Source: Omnitrophica bacterium RIFOXYB12_FULL_50_7 (lineage in GTDB: Bacteria; Omnitrophota; Omnitrophia; Omnitrophales; Aquincolibacteriaceae). From it: a DNA stretch of 7,335 nt. Position numbers and translations under genes: made by a program. The DNA is taken from the NCBI GenBank assembly GCA_001804345.1, contig MHFU01000053.1:3036-10370 (forward strand). The letters run 5' to 3'. A model generated the notes under the pieces. The model had not been told where the DNA came from. It did not search any database and was given only the letters and a program-made list of their open reading frames with translations. Below, in pieces: positions 1-4,839 of the stretch (its first letter is position 1; every line of letters begins with the position of its first letter).

Positions 1-25
1 GGACATTCGTTGTGTTTCCGCCACT

Positions 26-69
26 CCGCCGAGGGACGGATTCGTCCTCCGGCGAAAAAGCTCCGGCGG
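26..69. repeat. GC-rich inverted repeat after rplJ
   Basis: An outer 6-bp inverted repeat (ccgccg at 26-31, cggcgg at 64-69) encloses a perfect inner hairpin of ggacg (34-38) and cgtcc (43-47) with a 4-nt loop. It lies just downstream of the rplJ stop on the minus strand, where the rplJ-rplL gap is expected. It shares the CTCCGCC...GGACGGAT pattern with the repeat at 2628-2691, so I read it as a member of a dispersed repeat family. As RNA it could affect rplL stoichiometry through processing or partial termination, but no U-tract follows it, so it is not a standard terminator. Confidence 0.55.
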
Positions 70-83
70 ATCTTCGACTGGTT

Positions 84-617
84 TTAAGATGCAGCACCAG
101 CAGCTGCTTTTTTCTTACGGACCTCTTCCAAAGCGACCACGAGATTGCGCGTGAGAGCCCCGAGGACGTTCGCAAAACCCTGGATCGGGGAGTTCATACG
201 CAGCACCAACTGCGTCAGGAGCTCTTTACGCGACGGAAGTTTTGCGAGCTGTTTGACGAAATCCTCGCCGTAGACCTGGCCTTCGAAAATCACCCCGGCG
301 GGTTTCCATTTTTCATTCGTCTTGGAAAAATCAACAAGCCTTTTCGAGATCTCTTGCGGCTCTTTGTCCCCGAACGTGATAACCACGGAACCGCTCAAGA
401 ACTTCTCGGCGCCCGCCACGTTGAACTGCGCAAAGATCTTGCGGGCCATCGCGTGCTTGATCATCAGAGAACGCCCGGAAACTTTTTCAAGATTCCGCCG
501 CGCCTCCGAAATACCAAGAACCGAGATCCCATTCAAGTTGGAAATAAAAGCGTAAGAACTCTTTTCGAATTCCTTCACGATCTCCTGGAACATCAATTTT
601 TTTTCAAAAGAAGGCAT
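84..617 (-). CDS. rplJ: 50S ribosomal protein L10
   Basis: This encodes L10 (uL10), 177 aa, which forms the base of the ribosomal stalk and carries L7/L12 dimers for recruiting translation GTPases. The N-terminal globular RNA-binding domain covers about residues 1-125. The typical segment with SRKELLTQLVLRMNSP at about 129-144 leads to a C-terminal alpha helix rich in Lys and Ala, the L12-binding part. The length is slightly above the usual 165-175. The start ATG is 3 nt after the rplA stop, and a GGGAG motif inside the end of rplA can serve as Shine-Dalgarno, so translation is probably coupled to rplA. In many bacteria L10 with L12 represses its own mRNA; no L10-binding leader could be identified here. 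rplL should follow to the left but lies outside the window. Confidence 0.95.
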   Translation of the reverse strand: MPSFEKKLMFQEIVKEFEKSSYAFISNLNGISVLGISEARRNLEKVSGRSLMIKHAMARKIFAQFNVAGAEKFLSGSVVITFGDKEPQEISKRLVDFSKTNEKWKPAGVIFEGQVYGEDFVKQLAKLPSRKELLTQLVLRMNSPIQGFANVLGALTRNLVVALEEVRKKKAAAGAAS

Positions 618-620
618 GAC

Positions 621-1307
621 TTAAAGCGCTCCCGTATTAAGCTTGAGCCCGGGACCATGGGTCGTCGCAATATGGATCGTCCGAAAATATTCACCTTTGC
701 TCGTCGCGGGCTTGGAATCTTTCACCGCTTTGATCACGGTCCGCGCGTTTTCTAGAAGCGCTTCTTCGCCAAAGGACAACTTGCCGCATACCGCATGCAA
801 CCCTGCGGTCTTATCACTCTTGAATTCAATGCGTCCAGCCTTCACCTCTTTGACCGCCTTGCCAACTTGGGGCGTTACCGTGCCGGTTTTCGGCGTCGGC
901 ATAAGACCTTTGGGCCCCAACACACGACCGAGCTTACTGACCTCGCGCATCATGTCGGGATGTGAAACAACCACGTCAAAATCAAGGAATCCGTTTTTCA
1001 CTTTTTCCACTAGCTCTTCTGCTCCGACAAAATCCGCTCCGGCCGTCTCAGCATCCCGGGCACTCTCTCCTTTGGCGAAACAAAGCACGCGCAGGGATCT
1101 CCCGCTACCATGCGGCAAACTGACGGTACCACGGACGTTCTCATCGCCTTGCTCGGCGCGAACGCCAAGCTGGAAGCTAAGCGCGATCGTCTCATCCACC
1201 TTGCTTTTTTCAACTTTTTTGAGGATCTTGACGGCCTCAGGTAAAGAATATAACTTCCCTTCTTCTACCAGAGCTGCTCTTTTTTGATACCGCTTGCTGC
1301 GTTTCAT
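621..1307 (-). CDS. rplA: 50S ribosomal protein L1
   Basis: This encodes L1 (uL1), 228 aa, the mobile stalk protein at the E site that helps deacylated tRNA leave. It is also a translational repressor of its own operon in many bacteria. The two-domain fold is supported by the signature GPKGLMPTPKTGTVT at residues 131-145, followed by the VGKAVKEVKAGRIEFKSDK stretch and the GKLSF motif near 175-179. The end, with GEYFRTIHIATTHGPG, is typical for the family. The length matches the usual 225-235. The start ATG at 1305-1307 is preceded by an AGGA Shine-Dalgarno with about 6 nt spacing and lies 14 nt after the rplK stop. The pair L11-L1 is conserved as a co-transcribed unit. Confidence 0.96.
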   Translation of the reverse strand: MKRSKRYQKRAALVEEGKLYSLPEAVKILKKVEKSKVDETIALSFQLGVRAEQGDENVRGTVSLPHGSGRSLRVLCFAKGESARDAETAGADFVGAEELVEKVKNGFLDFDVVVSHPDMMREVSKLGRVLGPKGLMPTPKTGTVTPQVGKAVKEVKAGRIEFKSDKTAGLHAVCGKLSFGEEALLENARTVIKAVKDSKPATSKGEYFRTIHIATTHGPGLKLNTGAL

Positions 1308-1321
1308 TGTCTATCCTGTTC

Positions 1322-1753
1322 TTACTTTGATTTTACGACTTCAATACCCATGCTGCGTGCCGCGCCTTCCACAATACGCGCCGCGCTTTCGATCTTGGTG
1401 GTATTGAGATCGACCATTTTTTTACGCGCGATCTCAAGGACCTGCTCGCGAGTGATCTTGCCGATGATCACACGACCGGGTTCCGAAGAGGCCTTCGCAA
1501 GACCCACGGCCTTCTTGATCTCCGCTGCCACCGGAGGTGACTTAAGAATGAAAGTAAAAGACTTGTCTTTATAAACCGTCAACACCACCGGCAGGATCGT
1601 GCCCGGGCGATCTTTGGTACGCTCATTGAATTGCTTGCAGAATTCCATGATATTGACGCCATGCTGGCCCAGCGCTGGACCGATCGGCGGTGCGGGATTC
1701 GCTTGTCCGCCCGGAATTTGCAATTTGATTTTTGTTTTTATCTCTTTTGCCAT
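1322..1753 (-). CDS. rplK: 50S ribosomal protein L11
   Basis: This encodes L11 (uL11), 143 aa, which binds 23S rRNA at the GTPase-associated centre and takes part in EF-G action, stringent-response sensing and thiopeptide sensitivity. The N-terminal domain has the near-invariant GGQANPAPPIGPALGQHGVNI region at about 15-35. The C-terminal rRNA-binding domain ends in DLNTTKIESAARIVEGAARSMGIEV (about 115-139). The length is normal. No convincing Shine-Dalgarno precedes the ATG: the 15 bases upstream are AT-rich (GGTAATTAAA). The 89-bp gap to nusG holds an inverted-repeat structure (1765-1836), which makes initiation at this gene unusual within the cluster. Confidence 0.96.
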   Translation of the reverse strand: MAKEIKTKIKLQIPGGQANPAPPIGPALGQHGVNIMEFCKQFNERTKDRPGTILPVVLTVYKDKSFTFILKSPPVAAEIKKAVGLAKASSEPGRVIIGKITREQVLEIARKKMVDLNTTKIESAARIVEGAARSMGIEVVKSK

Positions 1754-1764
1754 TTTAATTACCG

Positions 1765-1836
1765 TATGTCGTATGTTGTAAATCGCATGTCGTTCGTTCT
1801 TCGCATTTCGATATACGACATGCGCTGTACGACATA
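1765..1836. repeat. Compound inverted repeat between nusG and rplK
   Basis: Two perfect 9-bp inverted repeats are nested: tatgtcgta (1765-1773) pairs with tacgacata (1828-1836), and cgcatgtcg (1784-1792) pairs with cgacatgcg (1816-1824), leaving a 23-nt loop. The arms are built from variants of one short unit, (T/C)ATGTCG. In the minus-strand transcript the whole nusG-rplK gap could fold into a long interrupted hairpin ending 11 nt before the rplK ATG. It may be an intergenic repeat element or a control structure for rplK. No U-tract follows, so it is not a normal terminator. Confidence 0.6.
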
Positions 1837-1842
1837 TTGTTT

Positions 1843-2376
1843 TTAAATTTTTTCAACTTGCCAGTATTCAAGCTCTACGGGTGTCGACCGACCGAAGATC
1901 GTGACCATCACGCGCATCTTGCCGCGATCCGGATTGATCTGCTCGATCGTGCCATTAAAATTCGCGAAAGAACCCTCTTTGACCCGGACGCTTTCGCCTT
2001 CTTCAAATTCAACTTTCGGCTTTGGTTTTATCTGCTTCTCTTCTTGCTCGCGGATGATAGCGCCCACTTCTTTTTCCGTGAGCGGGATGGGATTTTTCCC
2101 CGACCCGATGAACCCCGAGATCCCCGGCGTGTTGCGAACCAGATACCAGCTTTCATCGGTCAATTCCATCTTGACCAGAATATAACCAGGAAAAAACTTC
2201 CTCTCGCTAATCCTTTTCTTGCCGCCCTTGACCTCGCTGATCTTTTCGAGCGGAATCAACACTTCATGGATCAAGTGCGAAAGTCCCGCGGTCTCTGCGT
2301 GGCTGATCAAGCTAGCGCGAGCCTTGGTTTCCACGCCCGTTTGCGTATGGACTACATACCACTTTGCGTCGGCCAT
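1843..2376 (-). CDS. nusG: Transcription termination/antitermination factor NusG
   Basis: This encodes NusG, 177 aa, the universal elongation factor that binds the RNA polymerase clamp through its NGN domain and contacts Rho or ribosomal protein S10 through its KOW domain. The NGN domain covers about residues 4-110, with WYVVHTQTGVE at the N terminus and the FFPGYILV motif at 61-68. A charged linker (about 111-125) leads to the KOW domain, with VRVKEGSFANFNGTIEQI at about 130-147. The length is normal for a two-domain NusG without insertions. The ATG is 4 nt after the secE stop with no clear Shine-Dalgarno, so translational coupling to secE is likely. The secE-nusG pairing is one of the most conserved in bacteria. 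Confidence 0.97.
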   Translation of the reverse strand: MADAKWYVVHTQTGVETKARASLISHAETAGLSHLIHEVLIPLEKISEVKGGKKRISERKFFPGYILVKMELTDESWYLVRNTPGISGFIGSGKNPIPLTEKEVGAIIREQEEKQIKPKPKVEFEEGESVRVKEGSFANFNGTIEQINPDRGKMRVMVTIFGRSTPVELEYWQVEKI

Positions 2377-2380
2377 AATT

Positions 2381-2566
2381 TTAACTGATCAATATCCGTA
2401 AAATGTTCGAGATACAGAAATCCACGGCCGCGATGAAGGCGGAGGCGAAAAAAGTCACCACGATAACCACCGTGGCTGCCTGCCATAACTCATTCCAGGT
2501 TGGCCAGGTGACTTTTTTGAGTTCTTGCTGTGTTTCTCTGAAAAAATTCGCTGCTTTCTGCACCAT
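2381..2566 (-). CDS. secE: Preprotein translocase subunit SecE
   Basis: This encodes a short, single-span SecE of 61 aa, the clamp subunit that holds the two halves of SecY in the plasma-membrane protein-export channel. The amphipathic helix with the family signature LKKVTWPTWNEL lies at about 16-27. One hydrophobic transmembrane segment follows (about 30-59, ATVVIVVTFFASAFIAAVDF and onward). The size matches the minimal SecE of most bacteria rather than the three-helix form of E. coli. The start is preceded by GAGGA with 4 nt spacing, a clear Shine-Dalgarno. nusG follows after 4 nt. Confidence 0.95.
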   Translation of the reverse strand: MVQKAANFFRETQQELKKVTWPTWNELWQAATVVIVVTFFASAFIAAVDFCISNILRILIS

Positions 2567-2604
2567 AGCGTCCTCGTGTTATTTCAAGCCCTGCAAAAAT
2601 CCAC

Positions 2605-2627
2605 CCTTATAAAAACAGGCCTGGCAG
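2605..2627. repeat. Partial copy of the tRNA-Trp 3' end (copy 1)
   Basis: These 23 bases match 2768-2790 at 20 of 23 positions, with 16 identical in a row. The matching part covers the last 12 nt of tRNA-Trp (T-arm 3' strand end, acceptor 3' strand and discriminator) plus the bases just after it. The copies are in direct orientation, 163 bp apart. The full tRNA is not repeated, so this is a tail-only duplication like those left by site-specific integration at a tRNA 3' end. No integrase is present, and a plain local duplication would look the same. Confidence 0.7.
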
Positions 2628-2691
2628 CCTCCGGCGGGGACTCTCCGCCAAAAAACTTGGACGGATCCGCCCACACTGTGTGGCGGAGGCT
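2628..2691. repeat. GC-rich inverted repeat between tRNA-Trp and secE
   Basis: Terminal inverted repeats agcctccg and cggaggct are perfect and bracket internal copies of CTCCGCC/GGCGGA. The segment sits directly beside the partial tRNA-Trp 3' end copy. It shares CTCCGCC followed by GGACGGAT with the structure at 26-69. I infer an intergenic repeat family rather than a gene: the reading frames through it are composition-driven and have no recognisable product. Confidence 0.6.
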
Positions 2692-2767
2692 CCCTCCGCT
2701 TGCGCCTTCCTAACCGGCAGGCAACCTTCGGGTAGGCCACCCGTCCCTTCTCGTCCTGCCAAAACAG

Positions 2768-2790
2768 CCTTGATAAAACAGGCCTGGCAG
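2768..2790. repeat. tRNA-Trp 3' end and flank (copy 2, within tRNA)
   Basis: This is the counterpart of the copy at 2605-2627. It comprises the 12 3'-terminal bases of the tRNA-Trp gene plus 11 bases of downstream flank. Confidence 0.7.
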
Positions 2791-2852
2791 GACTCGAACC
2801 TGCAACATGCGGTTTTGGAGACCGCCGCTCTACCAATTGGAGCTACAGGCCT
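2779..2852 (-). tRNA. trnW: tRNA-Trp (anticodon CCA)
   Basis: This is a complete 74-nt cloverleaf. The 7-bp acceptor stem AGGCCTG/CAGGCCT is fully paired, the D stem GCTC/GAGC encloses a loop with GG, the anticodon stem is GCGGT/ACCGC, and the T stem GCAGG/CCTGC carries the TTCGAGT loop. The loop CTCCAAA places CCA (2816-2818 on the opposite strand) as anticodon. The discriminator is G, as expected for tryptophan. The 3' CCA is not encoded. It begins 25 nt after the rpmG stop, so it is probably released from the rpmG transcript by RNase processing. Confidence 0.97.
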
Positions 2853-2877
2853 CTGTCCCGTGTGGCTCCGAAAAAGC

Positions 2878-3027
2878 TTATTTCTTCTCCCGAAAAAGGA
2901 CGCGCTTCCGACAACTCGGACAGTATTTCTTCCGTTCGATCTTGTCCGGATTTTGTTTTTTGTTCTTCCGCGTCCAATAGGTCGACTTATGCTCACAAGT
3001 CGACACGAGGGAAATAATCTCTTGCAT
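2878..3027 (-). CDS. rpmG: 50S ribosomal protein L33
   Basis: This short gene encodes 49 aa beginning MQEIISLVSTCEHKST. It is recognised as L33 (bL33) by the RKNKKQNPDKIERKKYCPSC core and the basic C terminus ending FREKK. L33 binds 23S rRNA near the E site. The C-terminal zinc knuckle CPSC (C36, C39) is intact. The N-terminal half has only one cysteine, C11 in CEH, instead of the usual CxxC pair, so H13 might be a fourth ligand or zinc binding might be lost. AAGGAAAAGG upstream of the ATG is a plausible Shine-Dalgarno. The gene sits between tuf and tRNA-Trp, as in several phyla where rpmG precedes secE. Confidence 0.93.
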   Translation of the reverse strand: MQEIISLVSTCEHKSTYWTRKNKKQNPDKIERKKYCPSCRKRVLFREKK

Positions 3028-3053
3028 TGAAATAAAACCTTTTCCTTTGTCTT

Positions 3054-3077
3054 AAAAAAACCGCGGAAAAACACGGC
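3054..3077 (-). terminator. Weak intrinsic terminator-like hairpin after tuf
   Basis: On the minus strand a 5-bp stem CCGTG/CGCGG (one G-U pair) with a 6-nt loop is followed directly by seven T. It lies about 110 nt past the tuf stop and ends about 26 nt before the rpmG start. The short stem suggests partial termination, letting tuf be made in excess while some transcription continues into rpmG-secE-nusG. This is inferred from the structure only. Confidence 0.5.
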
Positions 3078-3100
3078 TTTAAATAAATGATTTTCGGCAT

Positions 3101-3152
3101 GTAAGACTTCTTACGGCGAAAATAAACGCCTTACAGCCTGCAGGGCTTCGCC
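3101..3152. repeat. Inverted repeats in the tuf-rpmG gap
   Basis: Several short inverted repeats crowd this stretch: gtaaga/tcttac (3101-3114, 2-nt loop), ggcgaa (3115-3120) with ttcgcc (3147-3152), and agcct/gggct (3135-3147, 3-nt loop). They precede the terminator-like hairpin in the direction of transcription. They may be 3'-end structures of the tuf message or a small repeat element. Confidence 0.4.
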
Positions 3153-3185
3153 AAAAAATGCTAGGATCTGTGGCCGAACGAGATG

Positions 3186-4385
3186 TTACGCGATGATCTC
3201 GCTGACAACGCCGGCACCGACTGTTCTTCCACCCTCGCGGATGGCAAATCGGAGCTCTTTTTCCATTGCAACCGGCATGATCAGTTCCGCTTCGATTGCG
3301 ACGTTGTCGCCCGGCATAACCATCTCAACGCCGGCCGGCAAAGTCACGATCCCCGTAACATCGGTGGTGCGGAAATAAAACTGAGGCCGATACCCTTTGA
3401 AGAACGGCGTATGACGGCCGCCCTCCTCCTTGCTTAGCACGTAAATCTGCGCCTTGAACTTTTTGTGAGGAGTCACGGTGCCGGGCTTCGCGATCACCAT
3501 CCCTCTTTCGATCTGATCTTTTTCAACGCCACGCAAGAGCAATCCGACGTTATCGCCGGCACGCGCATCGTCGAGAAGCTTGCGGAACATTTCTACGCCT
3601 GTCACGGTCGTCTTCATCGCGCCTTCACGAAGACCGATAATCTCGGCGTCATCACCCACCTTGACCAAGCCTCTTTCAATACGGCCTGTGGCCACGGTTC
3701 CGCGTCCGGAAATAGAGAACACGTCCTCGACCGGCATCAAAAACGGCTTCTCAATGTCTCTCTTCGGTTCGGGAATGCTTTCATCCAACGCCTTGATGAG
3801 TTCCAGAATGCACTTATTGGCTTTCTCATCGGCGGGATTTTGAGCGGCGGGAAGACTTGAACCCCGGATAATAGGAATCGTATCTCCTGGAAAATTGTAT
3901 TTCTTGAGAAGATCTCTGACTTCCATTTCTACGAGATCGAGAAGCTCGGCGTCTTCAACAAGGTCACATTTATTGAGGAACACCACAACGGCAGGCACGC
4001 CCACCTGACGGGCAAGCAGAATGTGCTCACGGGTCTGAGGCATCGGTCCATCCACGGCAGAAACAACCAGGATGGCGCCATCCATCTGCGCAGCGCCCGT
4101 GATCATGTTCTTGATGAAGTCCGCATGGCCTGGACAGTCCACGTGCGCATAATGGCGCTTCTCAGATTCATATTCAACGTGCGAAACTGCAATCGTAAGG
4201 ATTTTTGAATCGTCACGAACTGTGCCGCCTTTGGCGATATCCGCATATTCGCGAACTGTCGCCAACCCTTTTGCAGCAAGGACCTTCGTCATGGCGCAAG
4301 TGAGGGTGGTTTTACCGTGGTCCACGTGACCGATGGTACCAACGTTAACGTGAGGTTTAGTACGTTTGAATTGTTCCTTTGCCAT
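3186..4385 (-). CDS. tuf: Elongation factor Tu
   Basis: This encodes EF-Tu, 399 aa, the cytoplasmic GTPase that delivers aminoacyl-tRNA to the ribosomal A site. The G domain has the P-loop GHVDHGKT (19-26), DCPGH (83-87, with the catalytic His87), NKCD (138-141) and the GSSL G5 motif near 175-178. Domains 2 and 3 follow, with GRGTVATGRIERG near 227-239 and the GGRHTPFFKGYRPQFYFRTTDVTG stretch at 322-345. The length is close to the usual 394-400. Switch I is atypical: AKGGTVRDDSKILTIAVSHVEY replaces the common EEKARGITINTAHVEY form, though the key threonine (T64, E. coli T61) remains. The start is preceded by AAGGGAG with 7 nt spacing. It lies 40 bp after tRNA-Thr and probably shares its transcript. 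Confidence 0.97.
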   Translation of the reverse strand: MAKEQFKRTKPHVNVGTIGHVDHGKTTLTCAMTKVLAAKGLATVREYADIAKGGTVRDDSKILTIAVSHVEYESEKRHYAHVDCPGHADFIKNMITGAAQMDGAILVVSAVDGPMPQTREHILLARQVGVPAVVVFLNKCDLVEDAELLDLVEMEVRDLLKKYNFPGDTIPIIRGSSLPAAQNPADEKANKCILELIKALDESIPEPKRDIEKPFLMPVEDVFSISGRGTVATGRIERGLVKVGDDAEIIGLREGAMKTTVTGVEMFRKLLDDARAGDNVGLLLRGVEKDQIERGMVIAKPGTVTPHKKFKAQIYVLSKEEGGRHTPFFKGYRPQFYFRTTDVTGIVTLPAGVEMVMPGDNVAIEAELIMPVAMEKELRFAIREGGRTVGAGVVSEIIA

Positions 4386-4425
4386 AGGAGTTCTCCCTTA
4401 TTGAAGTTTTGTTTTTCGCATCCTA

Positions 4426-4498
4426 AGCTGGAGATGGGAATTGAACCCATGACCTCATCCTTACCAAGGATGTGCTCTACCAACTGAGCTACTCCAGC
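4426..4498 (-). tRNA. trnT: tRNA-Thr (anticodon GGU)
   Basis: This is a complete 73-nt cloverleaf. The acceptor stem GCTGGAG/CTCCAGC is fully paired with discriminator T, the D arm is GCTC/GAGC, the anticodon stem CATCC/GGATG encloses loop TTGGTAA, and the T stem ATGGG/CCCAT carries TTCAATT. The anticodon GGT (4463-4465 on the opposite strand) reads ACC and ACU. G1-C72 and C2-G71, known identity pairs for threonyl-tRNA synthetase, are present. CCA is not encoded. tRNA-Thr(GGU) directly before tuf is the same arrangement as thrT-tufB in E. coli, and it must be cut from a shared transcript. Confidence 0.97.
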
Positions 4499-4537
4499 GC
4501 TTGACTTTACCTGCCTGCCGGTAGACAGGCTAAGCGC
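4497..4537. repeat. Inverted repeat with CCTGCCTGCCGG core
   Basis: The outer arms gcgctt (4497-4502) and aagcgc (4532-4537) enclose gcctg (4513-4517) and caggc (4526-4530). The core CCTGCCTGCCGGTAGACAGG resembles short dispersed palindromic repeats that I recall from Omnitrophota and candidate-phylum genomes. A related CCGGCAGGC stretch occurs at 2714-2722. It ends against the 5' end of tRNA-Thr, where it might affect 5' processing of the precursor. Confidence 0.5.
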
Positions 4538-4839
4538 TTTCGATCGCTCGCTACGACACTCTCACTAAAATAAAAAATCCTTTTCCTTCAAAGAAAATAA
4601 CCGCATTTGAAGACAAAAATCACCTTAAGCGGAGACAGCTCTCCCGAGGAAAGAGTGGTCATTCTATTGAAAATGAAAATCGTGTCAAGCTTTTTTAAAA
4701 ATCTTTTCGGTGTTTCTTTTTTTGAAGGCGCTCACCATTAAAACACGACTCGCACAGGGGGAGGACGAAAAATTCGCACTTTGAAGGATATCTGTAACTT
4801 GTTTTTTCACATGGCGTTATGCAATCCCTGGAGTGAATT
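4499..4839. other. Intergenic region: promoter and leader of the tRNA-Thr-tuf cluster
   Basis: This 341-bp gap has no supportable gene. It holds the promoter at 4661-4688 and a leader of roughly 155 nt before the tRNA. The leader has an early hairpin (ctctcccgaggaaagag, 4640-4656 on the plus strand, about 7 bp with a G-U pair) near the predicted transcript start. The palindromic repeat at 4497-4537 lies at its end. The part next to the AsmA-like gene (4740-4839) shows only small self-complementary patches and no clear terminator for that gene. Confidence 0.6.
4661..4688 (-). promoter_or_regulatory. Strong sigma70-type promoter for tRNA-Thr-tuf-rpmG-tRNA-Trp-secE cluster
   Basis: On the minus strand a perfect -35 box TTGACA (4683-4688) and a -10 box TAGAAT (4661-4666, 5 of 6 consensus) are separated by 16 bp. 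An A/T-rich tract just upstream (about 4690-4707) looks like an UP element. Transcription should begin near 4654. The near-consensus boxes fit the very high expression expected of tuf and tRNA. Confidence 0.85.

Noticed and set aside
26..69. Rho-independent terminator of rplJ
   Set aside because: The stem is strong but no T-tract follows it on the minus strand, and rplL is expected to be co-transcribed.
1..83. Start of rplL
   Set aside because: No ATG with a following L7/L12 N-terminal sequence can be seen on the minus strand in these bases; the gene probably begins just outside the window.
12..755. 247-codon open frame on the plus strand
   Set aside because: It lies antisense to rplJ and the end of rplA, both clear ribosomal protein genes, and its translation shows no family pattern.
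643..1287. 214-codon plus-strand frame over rplA
   Set aside because: It is antisense to rplA along its whole length; the Ser/Pro/Thr-rich composition is that of a shadow frame.
1765..1836. CRISPR-like array from ATGTCG repeats
   Set aside because: The units are inverted rather than direct, far too short, and have no regular spacers.
2607..3074. 155-codon minus-strand frame spanning rpmG and tRNA-Trp
   Set aside because: It crosses rpmG in another frame, runs through the tRNA and the GC-rich repeats, and has no recognisable protein features.
4289..4483. 64-codon minus-strand frame over tRNA-Thr and the tuf start
   Set aside because: It begins inside the tRNA and overlaps the 5' part of tuf in another frame.
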